64,000 nucleotides of DNA from an uncultured Bacteroidales bacterium (GTDB lineage: Bacteria > Bacteroidota > Bacteroidia > Bacteroidales > F082): positions 1-64,000 of the forward strand of contig CALCYT010000048.1 of the NCBI GenBank assembly GCA_937906455.1. Direction: 5' to 3'. Made by a program: the position numbers and the translations under genes. How positions within the stretch are numbered: the stretch's first letter is position 1; the number at the start of each line of letters is the position of its first letter. Below, one piece after another: positions 1-8,724 of this stretch. A model generated the notes under the pieces. The model made no database searches, had not been told where the DNA came from, and saw nothing but the letters and a program-made list of their open reading frames with translations.

Positions 1-3000
1 TCGCTGCCATGGACGGCATGCTCGACAGCGAGGTCGCCACGGCGGTTTATACCATCACTGAGGCTCCTACGCCGAGTGAGTATGTCCGTGTCACAGACCT
101 CGCACAGCTCGGCAACGGCTCGAAGGTGGTCTTCGCCGCACGTTTCAACGAGAACGCCAACGAATACTATGCCATGACAGCACAGGCATCCGGCAAGCCT
201 ACCGGCGTCCTCTTCACAAGTGCCGCAGAGACACTCCCAAGCACCATCGTTGATGAAGAAAGCACCTATTATTGGACTGTGGCTGTTAACGGTGACAGTT
301 ATACCTTCACCAACGCCAACGGCGATGTGTTAGGTTACACCAGCGGCACCAACTTCGCGACAGGCGGTGACAACACAGCATGGGCGATCACATTAGCGAC
401 ATCAGCAGAAGGCACGATGGTTCCGAATTACAGTGGTTTTGTCGTGAGCAACGTAAACAATGAAGTGAGAGCCATTGCCTTAAACAACAACTATAACTTT
501 GGTCCGTACCACACGCAAAATATGACAAGTGGTCAGGCAGGCAGCTACAACTTCTTCCTCGACATGTTCGCCACCGAAGGCAGCAGCACTCTTGTATGCG
601 CGACACCCACGTTCACTCCTGCATCAGGAACATACTATGAGGTGCAGAGCGTCAGCATCAGCTGCACCACCGAGGACGCCGTCATCTACTACACTCTTGA
701 CGGCACCGACCCGACAACGCAGAGCACAGTATATACCGAGGCCATTGCCATCGGCGAGACCACGACGGTGAAGGCCATTGCCGTGAAGGAAGGCTATGAG
801 AACAGCGCGATAGCTACAGCTGACTACACTATAATATTAGGTGCGGTCACTGTTTTCAATCAAGACTGGGAAGGTGACATGAACGGCTGGACCTTTGTGA
901 CAGTGGAAGGCATCAAGCCTTGGACCATCGCGCAATACAGTGGCAACCATTATGCTTACGGCAACGGTTACAACGGCGGTGCCAACGAGCAATGGTGCAT
1001 CTCACCTGCCTTCAGCCTCAACTTGTACAGCAATGCCTCGTTGACATTCAGAAACGCGAAGAACTACACAGGTCCTGACATGCAGCTGTTCTTCTCAAAC
1101 AACTATGATGGCGAGAATCCGGCCGCAGCCACTTGGACAGAACTTGAGTTCAACAAATCGACAGGCTCATTCGCATGGGCTGAGTCCGGCACCATTGACC
1201 TTGCCAACTTCACTGGCGACGCATGCTACATCGGCTTCAAATATACCTCGACAGAGACTGAGGCAGCAGCATGGGAGGTTGACGACATCATCCTTATGGG
1301 ATTCACCTCAGAGCCATATCTGACGGTGACGCCGAGTGCTTTGTCAGGGTTCACCCACATCATCGGTCAGGGTCCGTCGGCATCGCAGACTTTTGTCCTG
1401 ACAGCAGGTAACATCACGCCGGCACCGGGCGGAACAACAGGCAGCGTCGTATTGCAGGTTGTAAGTCCATTTAGCATCTCTCTTGATGACGAAGACTATG
1501 ATTCAGAGATTTACTTCGAGGGTATCACAAACCTTGAGCCTACCACAATCTATGTCAGAATGAATGGCGCAGAAATTGGTCAGTACACAGGTGCTGTCAA
1601 CGTCTATGCATCAACAGGGAATGAGGCAGAGGTGACATTAAGCGGAACGGTTATAGAAGAGCCTACTCCGGGTGACGGCTGGAACAGGATTTATTCACTT
1701 GCCGACCTCCACGACGGCGACCAAGTCATCATCGCGTCACGTTACGATGCAGCTGTCGGCAACGGTTATTATGCGATGCCGGCAGTCGTTTCCGGCAAGC
1801 CTGACGGCGTGCTCTTCACATCAGACAACAACGGTGGCATAGAGTCACTTCCTGCCGAGATTGCCAACGACGCCAACACTTACTTGTGGAATGTCGCGCT
1901 CAACGGTAATGTCATCACATTTGTAAACGCAGCCGGAGACACTCTGGGCTACAGCAACAGCACCAATTTCGCCGGCAACGTCAACACGGAATGGAACATC
2001 GCGCTTGAGACATCCGGCGATAACGCCATGATTCCGACATACACCGGATTCGTCATCACCAATGGTGTGACGACAAACAGAGGCATCGCGAAGAACAACA
2101 TCAACAAATTCGGAGCTTATTCGACAAGCAACATCAACAATGCCGACTACAACTTCTACATGGACATCTTCGTGAATGGCGGCACGGTGACACTGACGGT
2201 GGCGCCACCTGTGTTCAGCATGGCAGCAGGCACTTACTTCGACGACATCGATGTAGAGATTATGTGTACCACCGAGGGCGCCACTATTTACTACACTCTT
2301 GACGGCACCGACCCGACGACGAGCAGCAGCGTATATACCTCGGCCATACACATCAGTGAAACGACGACATTGAAAGCTTTCGGCGTCAAGGAAGGTTATG
2401 CCGACAGTAACATCACGACAGCGGAATATGTGATAGAAGACGCCCCGTCGATTATCACTATTGCCGAAGCCAAGGCGTTGGAACTCAACGAGTACGCCAT
2501 GGTTCAGGGTGTTACCACCTTCGTCGATGGACGTAATGTCTATATCCAGGATGCGACGGCAGGTATAGTCCTTTACCTCAACATCAACACCGTCCCGGAG
2601 ACATTGACAGCCGGCGATATGGTGGTGGCATACGGTAGGAGATCGGTTTACAACGGCCTCATAGAGCTGAACGACATCGACGGAACATCGACAAGCCAGT
2701 TCAACATCATCTCAAGCGGCAACGAGCTGCCACTTGCCACGGTGACAATAGCTGAGATTATGGCCGACTACGCCGACGCAAACATGTTGCAATCGACCCG
2801 CGTGTTGATTGAAGAGGCCACAATCGGAGCCATCAACAACAACGGCAACACTCCTGTCGCCCAGGGCGATGACGAGATTAACATCTACAAGATGCCTGTC
2901 GTGGAAGGTCTTGAGGAAGGCGACATCGTGACGTTCATCGGTGTCATCGGATGCTACAACAACCCGCAGATGCGCATCGCCAGCGCCGACGACGTTGAGT

Positions 3001-3626
3001 TCTATCATCCCGGCGGTGACGACCCGATTTTGGTTGTGTCAGAATCAGCCTTGAGCGGATTCACCTACCCATTCGGACATGGTCCTTCAACGGCCCAGAC
3101 ATTCACCGTGTCAGGTGAGAATCTGCCACCGGTGCCGGGTTCAGACACAGGCGGTGTAAGACTTGAGGTCAGCAACCCGTATTACTTCGAGATTTCACTT
3201 AACGGCGTCTCATACTCGCACCAGGTAACCATCCAAGAGGTTGTCGGAACGCTTGAGCCTACGACAATTTACGTGAGACTGAAGGCTGACATGAACGTCG
3301 GAAATTACCAGAGCACCATCACCATCGAAGACTTCGTTACAGTGACGGTCAGCTTGAGCGGCAATGTCACGCCAAACACAGGTGTTGACGAGAACTTCGC
3401 ATCAAGCGTAAGCATTTGGAACAATGTCAACGAGCTTTATGTTGAGAACTCGGGCGGCAACACCTTACAGTTTGTCGTTTACAACCTCATCGGCCAGCCG
3501 GTGTTGAGCGCGACAATAGCCACAGGCTCTAATATCATCCGTCACGACCTCGCTGAAGGCGTTTACATCGTAAGGATGAGCGACGGCAAGGAGATGGTGG
3601 GAGTGAAAGTAGCTATTAGACATTAG
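1..3626 (+). CDS. T9SS-secreted multidomain repeat protein, 5' end outside the window
   Basis: This is the 3' part of a very large extracellular protein. The frame is open to the left edge, and the first visible residues match the end of a later repeat (ending TADYTI/TAVYTI), so the listed Met at base 9 is internal. Domains visible in order: a roughly 170-residue module (about 25-190), duplicated at about 555-735; a chitobiase/hexosaminidase C-terminal-like module with YYTLDGTDPTT at about 195-275, duplicated at about 740-815; a jelly-roll 'choice-of-anchor' like domain with NQDWEGDMNGW (about 282-430); Ig-like modules beginning ALSGFT (about 435-550 and 1010-1120); an OB-fold-like segment (about 820-1000). 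The last 75 residues have the pattern of a type A T9SS sorting domain (VVYNLIGQPV, then LAEGVYIVRM). It is probably exported by T9SS and anchored or released at the surface; the ligand is unknown. Internal duplication is clear at residue level. Confidence 0.85.
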   Translation, partial: AAMDGMLDSEVATAVYTITEAPTPSEYVRVTDLAQLGNGSKVVFAARFNENANEYYAMTAQASGKPTGVLFTSAAETLPSTIVDEESTYYWTVAVNGDSYTFTNANGDVLGYTSGTNFATGGDNTAWAITLATSAEGTMVPNYSGFVVSNVNNEVRAIALNNNYNFGPYHTQNMTSGQAGSYNFFLDMFATEGSSTLVCATPTFTPASGTYYEVQSVSISCTTEDAVIYYTLDGTDPTTQSTVYTEAIAIGETTTVKAIAVKEGYENSAIATADYTIILGAVTVFNQDWEGDMNGWTFVTVEGIKPWTIAQYSGNHYAYGNGYNGGANEQWCISPAFSLNLYSNASLTFRNAKNYTGPDMQLFFSNNYDGENPAAATWTELEFNKSTGSFAWAESGTIDLANFTGDACYIGFKYTSTETEAAAWEVDDIILMGFTSEPYLTVTPSALSGFTHIIGQGPSASQTFVLTAGNITPAPGGTTGSVVLQVVSPFSISLDDEDYDSEIYFEGITNLEPTTIYVRMNGAEIGQYTGAVNVYASTGNEAEVTLSGTVIEEPTPGDGWNRIYSLADLHDGDQVIIASRYDAAVGNGYYAMPAVVSGKPDGVLFTSDNNGGIESLPAEIANDANTYLWNVALNGNVITFVNAAGDTLGYSNSTNFAGNVNTEWNIALETSGDNAMIPTYTGFVITNGVTTNRGIAKNNINKFGAYSTSNINNADYNFYMDIFVNGGTVTLTVAPPVFSMAAGTYFDDIDVEIMCTTEGATIYYTLDGTDPTTSSSVYTSAIHISETTTLKAFGVKEGYADSNITTAEYVIEDAPSIITIAEAKALELNEYAMVQGVTTFVDGRNVYIQDATAGIVLYLNINTVPETLTAGDMVVAYGRRSVYNGLIELNDIDGTSTSQFNIISSGNELPLATVTIAEIMADYADANMLQSTRVLIEEATIGAINNNGNTPVAQGDDEINIYKMPVVEGLEEGDIVTFIGVIGCYNNPQMRIASADDVEFYHPGGDDPILVVSESALSGFTYPFGHGPSTAQTFTVSGENLPPVPGSDTGGVRLEVSNPYYFEISLNGVSYSHQVTIQEVVGTLEPTTIYVRLKADMNVGNYQSTITIEDFVTVTVSLSGNVTPNTGVDENFASSVSIWNNVNELYVENSGGNTLQFVVYNLIGQPVLSATIATGSNIIRHDLAEGVYIVRMSDGKEMVGVKVAIRH

Positions 3627-3663
3627 ACGTTAGACATTAGACGTTAGACATTAGACGTTAGAT
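3615..3663. repeat. tandem 7-bp-based array (ATTAGAC/GTTAGAC)
   Basis: Alternating 7-mers ATTAGAC and GTTAGAC run head to tail for about seven units. The array starts inside the last codons of the secreted protein and supplies its TAG stop codon. There are no spacers between units, so it is not CRISPR. It is one of five such arrays in the window, each with its own unit sequence. Confidence 0.85.
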
Positions 3664-3665
3664 TT

Positions 3666-3702
3666 TAGCCGTTAGACCATAAAAGTTTAACGGCTATTTT
3701 TG
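3666..3702 (+). terminator. Rho-independent terminator of the secreted protein gene
   Basis: A 9-bp stem (TAGCCGTTA paired with TAACGGCTA) encloses a 13-base loop and is followed by TTTTT. It lies 40 bases after the stop codon, oriented for the plus-strand gene. Confidence 0.75.
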
Positions 3703-3713
3703 TCCATTATACC

Positions 3714-3747
3714 AAAAAAGTAGAGACGTTTTGAGAAACATCTCTAC
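3714..3747 (-). terminator. Rho-independent terminator of gcvP
   Basis: The arms GTAGAGACGTTT and AAACATCTCTAC form a 12-bp stem with one mismatch and a 4-base loop. On the minus strand it is followed by six U residues. It lies about 40 bases beyond the gcvP stop. The GTAGAGACGTTT-type arm is also a common dispersed element in bacteria. Confidence 0.7.
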
Positions 3748-3760
3748 AATTATAGGTGGA

Positions 3761-3787
3761 GATTTCTCCACTTCGGTCGAAATGACG
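3761..3787 (-). repeat. dispersed stop-adjacent repeat, copy 1 (short)
   Basis: A shortened copy of an element whose full form reads TCTCCACTACGCTTCGCTTC then GGTCGAAATGACG. It abuts the gcvP stop codon. Further copies are at 9651, 36307, 36801, 41441 and 46177. Confidence 0.7.
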
Positions 3788-3788
3788 A

Positions 3789-6650
3789 CTACTCCATAAC
3801 TCTGCAGACCAGATTTCTGTCGCCAAAGGCGTCGTCGATGCGGGTGACGTGCGGGAAGTATTTGTCCTGGACGTCGCTCTTCAATGGGAAGCCTGCCTCT
3901 TCACGTGTGAATGGGAAGTTCCACTCGTTTGCCATCAGCATCTCGGCTGTGTATGGAGCGTGTGAGATGATGTTGTCACCCTGAGGTGCCTTGCCGTCCT
4001 CGATGTCCTTGATTTCCTGACGGATCTTAATCATTGCATCGACAAATCTGTCGAGTTCGGCTAACGGCTCGCTCTCGGTAGGCTCAACCATCAAAGTCTC
4101 GTGAACCGGGAATGCCACTGTCGGTGCGTGGAAGCCATAGTCCATCAGACGTTTGGCGATGTCGATAGCGGCAACGCCTGTGGCTTTGTTGATGCCATTG
4201 ATGTCGAGAATCATCTCGTGAGCGACGTGACCATTATTGCCGGTATAAAGAATCGGATAGTAATCTTTAAGTCTGTCTTTCAAATAGTTAGCGTTGAGGA
4301 TAGCACCCATTGTAGCTTTCTTCAGTCCTTCGCCGCCCAACATCTTGAGGTAGCAGTAGGTGATTGTGAGTATCTGTGCGCTACCGAATGGGGCTGCTGA
4401 CACTGCACCCATCTGTCTCTCGCCGCCGGTCTTGAAGCAGACGTGGCTTGGGAGGAACGGCACGAGATGTTCCGCCACGCCAATAGGGCCTACACCCGGA
4501 CCACCGCCGCCGTGAGGGATGGCGAATGTCTTGTGCAGGTTGAGGTGGCACACGTCAGCACCGATGAAGCCGGGGCATGTGAGGCCTACCTGTGCGTTCA
4601 TGTTGGCGCCGTCCATATAAACCTGTCCGCCGTTGTCGTGGACGATTTTCACGAGGGTACGGATGCCGTCCTCATAGATACCGTGTGTCGAAGGATATGT
4701 CACCATGAAAGCGCATAGAGTGTCTTTATACTGCTCAGCTTTCTCCTTAGCGTCGGCGAGGTCGATGTTACCGTGGTCATCACATTTCACTACTACGACC
4801 TGCAAGCCTGCCATTGCTGCTGATGCCGGGTTGGTGCCGTGTGCCGATGCAGGAATCAGACAGATGTTGCGCTGACCCTGTCCGTTGGCTTCCTGATAGC
4901 GGCGTATGGTCATCAAGCCGGCGTATTCTCCGCTGGCACCTGAGTTAGGCATGAACGAGATGCCTTTGAAGCCTGTAATTTCGCAGAGGTCTTTCTCCAT
5001 CTCGTTTATCATCTCGAGATAACCTTCAGCCTGTTCTGCCGGCACGAATGGATGGATGTTGCCGAATTCAGGCCAGCTGAGTGCGAACATCGATGTTGCA
5101 GGGTTCAGCTTCATGGTGCATGAGCCGAGCGGAATCATCGAGCGGTTAAGGCTGAGGTCGCGGTTTTCGAGTTGTTTCATATAACGCATCATGTCGGTCT
5201 CGCTGCGATATTTGGAGAACACAGGAGCCGTGAGGAAAGGAGAAGTCCTTCTCATGCCCTCCTGTATGCCGCAGAAACTCTGGCAGTTAGGGTCGCAAAC
5301 CAACTCTTCGTGTTTCTTGCCGAGGGCTTCAGCCACCACCTCGCCTATCTCGTTGAGGTCTTCACGGCATGTGGTCTCGTCGATGCTGATGCCGAAGTGC
5401 TGCTTGTCGATGATACGGAAGTTCATGCAATGTCTCTCTGCCGCTTCTTTCACCTTGCAGGTGCATGTGCCTTCTGGCATTTCGAACAGCAATGTGTCGA
5501 AGAAGTGTTTGTTGAGCTGTTTCACGCCGAGTTTCGCCAACTCTGAGGTGAGTTTTCCTGCGAGGCAGTTGATATGATGTGCTATTTCCTTGATGCCGTC
5601 CTGTCCGTGATAGATTGCGTAGAATCCCGACATGATGGCGAGCAATGCCTGTGCTGTGCAGATGTTTGACGTGGCCTTCTCGCGTTTGATGTGCTGTTCG
5701 CGTGTCTGAAGCGCGAGACGGTATGCTGGGTTGCCGAGGGCGTCTTTTGAGATGCCTATGATACGGCCTGGCATCGAGCGTTTGTAGGCTTCTGTCGTGG
5801 CGAAGTAACCTGCGTGAGGACCGCCGAAAGCCATCGGGAGACCGAAACGCTGGTTGCTGCCGAACACCACGTCAGCACCCCATTCGCCTGGAGGTGTTAT
5901 GAGTGCGAGACTCATGAGGTCAGCGGCGACACCGACCTGCATGCCTTTCTCTTTCCAAACCTTCACATCTTCACGATAATCGATGACTTCACCGTACTGG
6001 TTAGGATTCTGGACGACAACTCCGAAGTACTCCTCACCTGCGTTGAAATTCTTGATATCATCAACAACGACTTCTATTCCGAGAAAATGAGCACGTGTCT
6101 TGATGACCTCGATAGTCTGCGGGAACATGTCGTTTGCCACGAAAATCTTGTTGACGCCAGCCTTCACCTGTGCGCGTGAACGCTCGTGGTAGAACATGAG
6201 CATTGTCTCGGCTGCTGCTGTCGCCTCGTCGAGCAATGACGCGTTTGCCAAAGGCATGGCGGTCATGTCGCTGATGACAGTCTGGAAGTTGAGCAAAGCC
6301 TCAAGACGGCCCTGTGAAACCTCAGCCTGATAAGGAGTGTATGAAGTGTACCAACCCGGATTCTCAAGGATGTTGCGGGTGATGACGCCAGGGGTTATCA
6401 CGTTGTAGTAACCCATTCCGATGTAGCTGCGGAACTGTTTGTTCTTGGCGCCTATCGCCTTGAGGTGGCTGATGACTTCGTATTCGTTCATTCCGCGACC
6501 GATTTTAAGGTCGTTTTTCAGACGGATATCAGGAGAAATAATCTCATCGACGAGCTGTTCGGTCGATTTCACGCCTATGACCTTGAGCATTTTTTCAACA
6601 TCTGCTTCTGTAGGGCCATTGTGACGTTTAATGAAGTTGTTGTTAATCAT
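3789..6650 (-). CDS. gcvP: Glycine dehydrogenase (decarboxylating), P protein
   Basis: The 953-residue single-chain P protein of the glycine cleavage system decarboxylates glycine with PLP and passes the aminomethyl group to the lipoyl H protein. The length matches fused (alpha+beta) GcvP proteins. The PLP lysine lies in NLHKTF near residue 705, followed by the glycine-rich IPHGGGGPGVGP. The N-terminal half has the usual YTPYQAEVSQGR and NASLLDEATAAAE segments. The start ATG at 6650 gives MINNNFIKRHNGP, the normal family N terminus. No gcvT, gcvH or lpd is adjacent, so the gene stands alone. It is convergent with the preceding secreted protein and divergent from the lipoprotein gene at 6767, and it ends at its own terminator. 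Confidence 0.97.
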   Translation of the reverse strand: MINNNFIKRHNGPTEADVEKMLKVIGVKSTEQLVDEIISPDIRLKNDLKIGRGMNEYEVISHLKAIGAKNKQFRSYIGMGYYNVITPGVITRNILENPGWYTSYTPYQAEVSQGRLEALLNFQTVISDMTAMPLANASLLDEATAAAETMLMFYHERSRAQVKAGVNKIFVANDMFPQTIEVIKTRAHFLGIEVVVDDIKNFNAGEEYFGVVVQNPNQYGEVIDYREDVKVWKEKGMQVGVAADLMSLALITPPGEWGADVVFGSNQRFGLPMAFGGPHAGYFATTEAYKRSMPGRIIGISKDALGNPAYRLALQTREQHIKREKATSNICTAQALLAIMSGFYAIYHGQDGIKEIAHHINCLAGKLTSELAKLGVKQLNKHFFDTLLFEMPEGTCTCKVKEAAERHCMNFRIIDKQHFGISIDETTCREDLNEIGEVVAEALGKKHEELVCDPNCQSFCGIQEGMRRTSPFLTAPVFSKYRSETDMMRYMKQLENRDLSLNRSMIPLGSCTMKLNPATSMFALSWPEFGNIHPFVPAEQAEGYLEMINEMEKDLCEITGFKGISFMPNSGASGEYAGLMTIRRYQEANGQGQRNICLIPASAHGTNPASAAMAGLQVVVVKCDDHGNIDLADAKEKAEQYKDTLCAFMVTYPSTHGIYEDGIRTLVKIVHDNGGQVYMDGANMNAQVGLTCPGFIGADVCHLNLHKTFAIPHGGGGPGVGPIGVAEHLVPFLPSHVCFKTGGERQMGAVSAAPFGSAQILTITYCYLKMLGGEGLKKATMGAILNANYLKDRLKDYYPILYTGNNGHVAHEMILDINGINKATGVAAIDIAKRLMDYGFHAPTVAFPVHETLMVEPTESEPLAELDRFVDAMIKIRQEIKDIEDGKAPQGDNIISHAPYTAEMLMANEWNFPFTREEAGFPLKSDVQDKYFPHVTRIDDAFGDRNLVCRVME

Positions 6651-6728
6651 AAAGTTATATTTTTATTTATCATTAATTTCAAAACGTGCAAATTTAATTT
6701 TTTTTCTTCAATTTTCAGAAAGTTTTTT

Positions 6729-6736
6729 TATTTTTG
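6729..6736 (+). promoter_or_regulatory. Bacteroidetes -7 promoter box for the lipoprotein gene
   Basis: TATTTTTG fits TAnnTTTG and lies 30 bases before the ATG at 6767. No convincing -33 TTG is visible in the T-rich upstream sequence. Confidence 0.55.
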
Positions 6737-6766
6737 CATCATAAAAATTAAAAATAACGCTTCAAC

Positions 6767-7507
6767 ATGAGAAAAACTCTGCTTTTTGTGATGATTTTGG
6801 CAATAACAGCCATAAGTTGCAGCAAACACAAATCAAAATCATTGGAATACAACGATGACGATCCCATACAAATGGTGTTTCGCGGCGAGCATAAAATAAA
6901 CGTGTCGTCAGATTACAGCCTGAGTTTCACGGCTATTAACGAGCTGCCCGCCGTCGAGGTGCTGACAGTTGATGCTAACGGATTGCTTTATGGGAAGAAT
7001 GTTGGCAACGCCCGTGTGAAAATTTCCAATGGCTATAATGAGAAGACCGTTGACGTCACTGTCAGTCTTTTCGAGGAGCCTACATTTGAATTTGGATGTA
7101 ACACCGACAGGATCAAAGAGTTATACGGACGTCCGTTCCAGTCGGGATACATCGACACTATACTTATTTACCGATACACGTCAAGCGAAGGATATTCTTA
7201 CGCATGCGGCGAGATGGATTTCCTGTTCGATGACGGGATATATATCGAATCAGCCGTTTACCTCCACAAGAAAGCGCAATTGTTGCTAAGCCGTTATTTT
7301 GAGGACAATTACATTCTTGACACTGTGGTGGGCGACAGCGTTCCGACGGAGATTTACAGGAACCTGCTTGACCCGACTATTGTTTGTGTGAAGTCGGACT
7401 CCGGAAATCAATATGATGAGATATGTCTGGCTTATTACAGAGCTGATGTGAAGTCATGCGCAAGTGTCTTGAACAGGCGTCCGCGCTCTTCAAAGTTATT
7501 ATACTGA
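6767..7507 (+). CDS. Lipoprotein with Ig-like (BIG2-type) segment, unknown function
   Basis: A 246-residue protein with a type II signal peptide: MRKTLLFVMILAITAISC, lipobox AISC, mature N-terminal Cys at 18. Residues 35-105 (VSSDYSLSFTAINELPAVEVL and so on, ending VKISNGYNEKTVDVTV) look like a single bacterial Ig-like/BIG2 fold. The rest is not recognised. It is likely anchored in the outer or inner membrane. Its last 24 codons overlap the 3' end of murD on the opposite strand by 73 bases, so the C-terminal tail (SVLNRRPRSSKLLY) is constrained by, or a by-product of, the murD sequence. No partner gene is visible, and function cannot be assigned. Confidence 0.75.
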   Translation: MRKTLLFVMILAITAISCSKHKSKSLEYNDDDPIQMVFRGEHKINVSSDYSLSFTAINELPAVEVLTVDANGLLYGKNVGNARVKISNGYNEKTVDVTVSLFEEPTFEFGCNTDRIKELYGRPFQSGYIDTILIYRYTSSEGYSYACGEMDFLFDDGIYIESAVYLHKKAQLLLSRYFEDNYILDTVVGDSVPTEIYRNLLDPTIVCVKSDSGNQYDEICLAYYRADVKSCASVLNRRPRSSKLLY

Positions 7508-8724
7508 TCATAGCTGGCGGCGGCTGGCGAAAGCAGACAGACATCGCCATTTTTTGACAGGGTCTTAACAATTCCAAAGGCTTCGTCGAGGTCTTTGAAA
7601 TTTTTCATATCTCCTTGATAATGAGCATCTTGAAGCAGCTCAAACATACGTTGTCCCGCCTTGCCGGTAAATAGGACATGCGGCAAGGGGTTGTTTTTCA
7701 GATGATCTATCAAAGGCGAATAGTCGATGTCACGGTCGTAGCCTCCGAGAAGCAGGAAGGTGACGTTTTTTATGGTCTGCAGAGCGGCGACAGTGGCTTG
7801 CGGGATGGTGGAGATGCTGTCATTGTAGAATGTCACGCCTTGAAAAGTGCCCACGAGTTCCTGACGGTGCTCAAGCGGCCGGAAGGTGTAGAGATAAGGC
7901 AAGACCTCGTCCACAGAGATGCCATAGGCATGGATGGCACAAAGCGCAGCCTTGACATTCAAGCGGTTATGCTCTCCTCTCAACGGAATAGCCTCCCAAT
8001 CGACAGCGAAATCATAATATTGGTAATTCAACGAGCGAATCATCATCTTATCCGCCTCATAGCAGAACTCATCATTGGTGACAGCCCAGTCGTTGTCATC
8101 CATATTCTTGATAATGTTTAACTTAGCATCACGATAAGCGTCAAAAGTCCCGAAATGGTCGAGATGCTCCTCAAACACGTTAAGCAATATCCCGATGTGC
8201 GGACTTCGATGGATAAATTGCAGCTGATGTGCCGAAAGCTCAAAGACTACCACCGACTTGTTGTTTATCTTTTCGATGACGTCAAACACCGGAACGCCTA
8301 TGTTGCCGGCCAAGACAACGTCTTTCCCCGATTCTTTCAGAAGATGGTAAATCAGCGACGAGGTGGTGCTTTTGCCTTTTGTCCCCGTGACACCTATCAC
8401 CTGGTCGTGGCAAGCCTCAAGGAACAAATCGGTTTGCGAGGTGATTTTTGAAAGGTCTATATCTTTGTCTTTCAATGAGATACCTGGTGTTTTTATCACT
8501 AAGTCGTAATCGTTGACGGCATCAAGATAGTTGTCACCAAAATACATCGGGATATTGTAAGACATATCTTTGAAAGCCGTTTCATTTTTGTCGGCGATTC
8601 CGACCACGGCATGAGGCAGGAATTTCCTTATGAAAGCCAGCGACGACTTACCTTCGCGTCCGAAACCGAGGATGAGGATGCGTTTGCCGCGAAAGCGTTT
8701 GAATATGATGTTCATATTAATCAT
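7435..8724 (-). CDS. murD: UDP-MurNAc-L-alanine:glutamate ligase (MurD family, probably MurD2 type)
   Basis: A 429-residue cytoplasmic Mur ligase. The N-terminal Rossmann segment ILGFGREGKSS is followed by the ATP-binding loop GVTGTKGKSTTSS near residue 113 and the central Mur ligase block (FELSAHQLQ, VFEEHLDHFG). It adds glutamate to UDP-MurNAc-L-Ala. The gene is not in a dcw cluster: it overlaps by 8 bases the end of an upstream gene resembling MurL, and a strong Shine-Dalgarno AGGAGG inside that gene decides the start at 8724. MurD2 proteins ligate L-Glu and are paired with the epimerase MurL, so the pairing favours MurD2, but substrate chirality cannot be read from the sequence. The 3' end overlaps the convergent lipoprotein gene. 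Confidence 0.88.
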   Translation of the reverse strand: MINMNIIFKRFRGKRILILGFGREGKSSLAFIRKFLPHAVVGIADKNETAFKDMSYNIPMYFGDNYLDAVNDYDLVIKTPGISLKDKDIDLSKITSQTDLFLEACHDQVIGVTGTKGKSTTSSLIYHLLKESGKDVVLAGNIGVPVFDVIEKINNKSVVVFELSAHQLQFIHRSPHIGILLNVFEEHLDHFGTFDAYRDAKLNIIKNMDDNDWAVTNDEFCYEADKMMIRSLNYQYYDFAVDWEAIPLRGEHNRLNVKAALCAIHAYGISVDEVLPYLYTFRPLEHRQELVGTFQGVTFYNDSISTIPQATVAALQTIKNVTFLLLGGYDRDIDYSPLIDHLKNNPLPHVLFTGKAGQRMFELLQDAHYQGDMKNFKDLDEAFGIVKTLSKNGDVCLLSPAAASYDQYNNFEERGRLFKTLAHDFTSAL

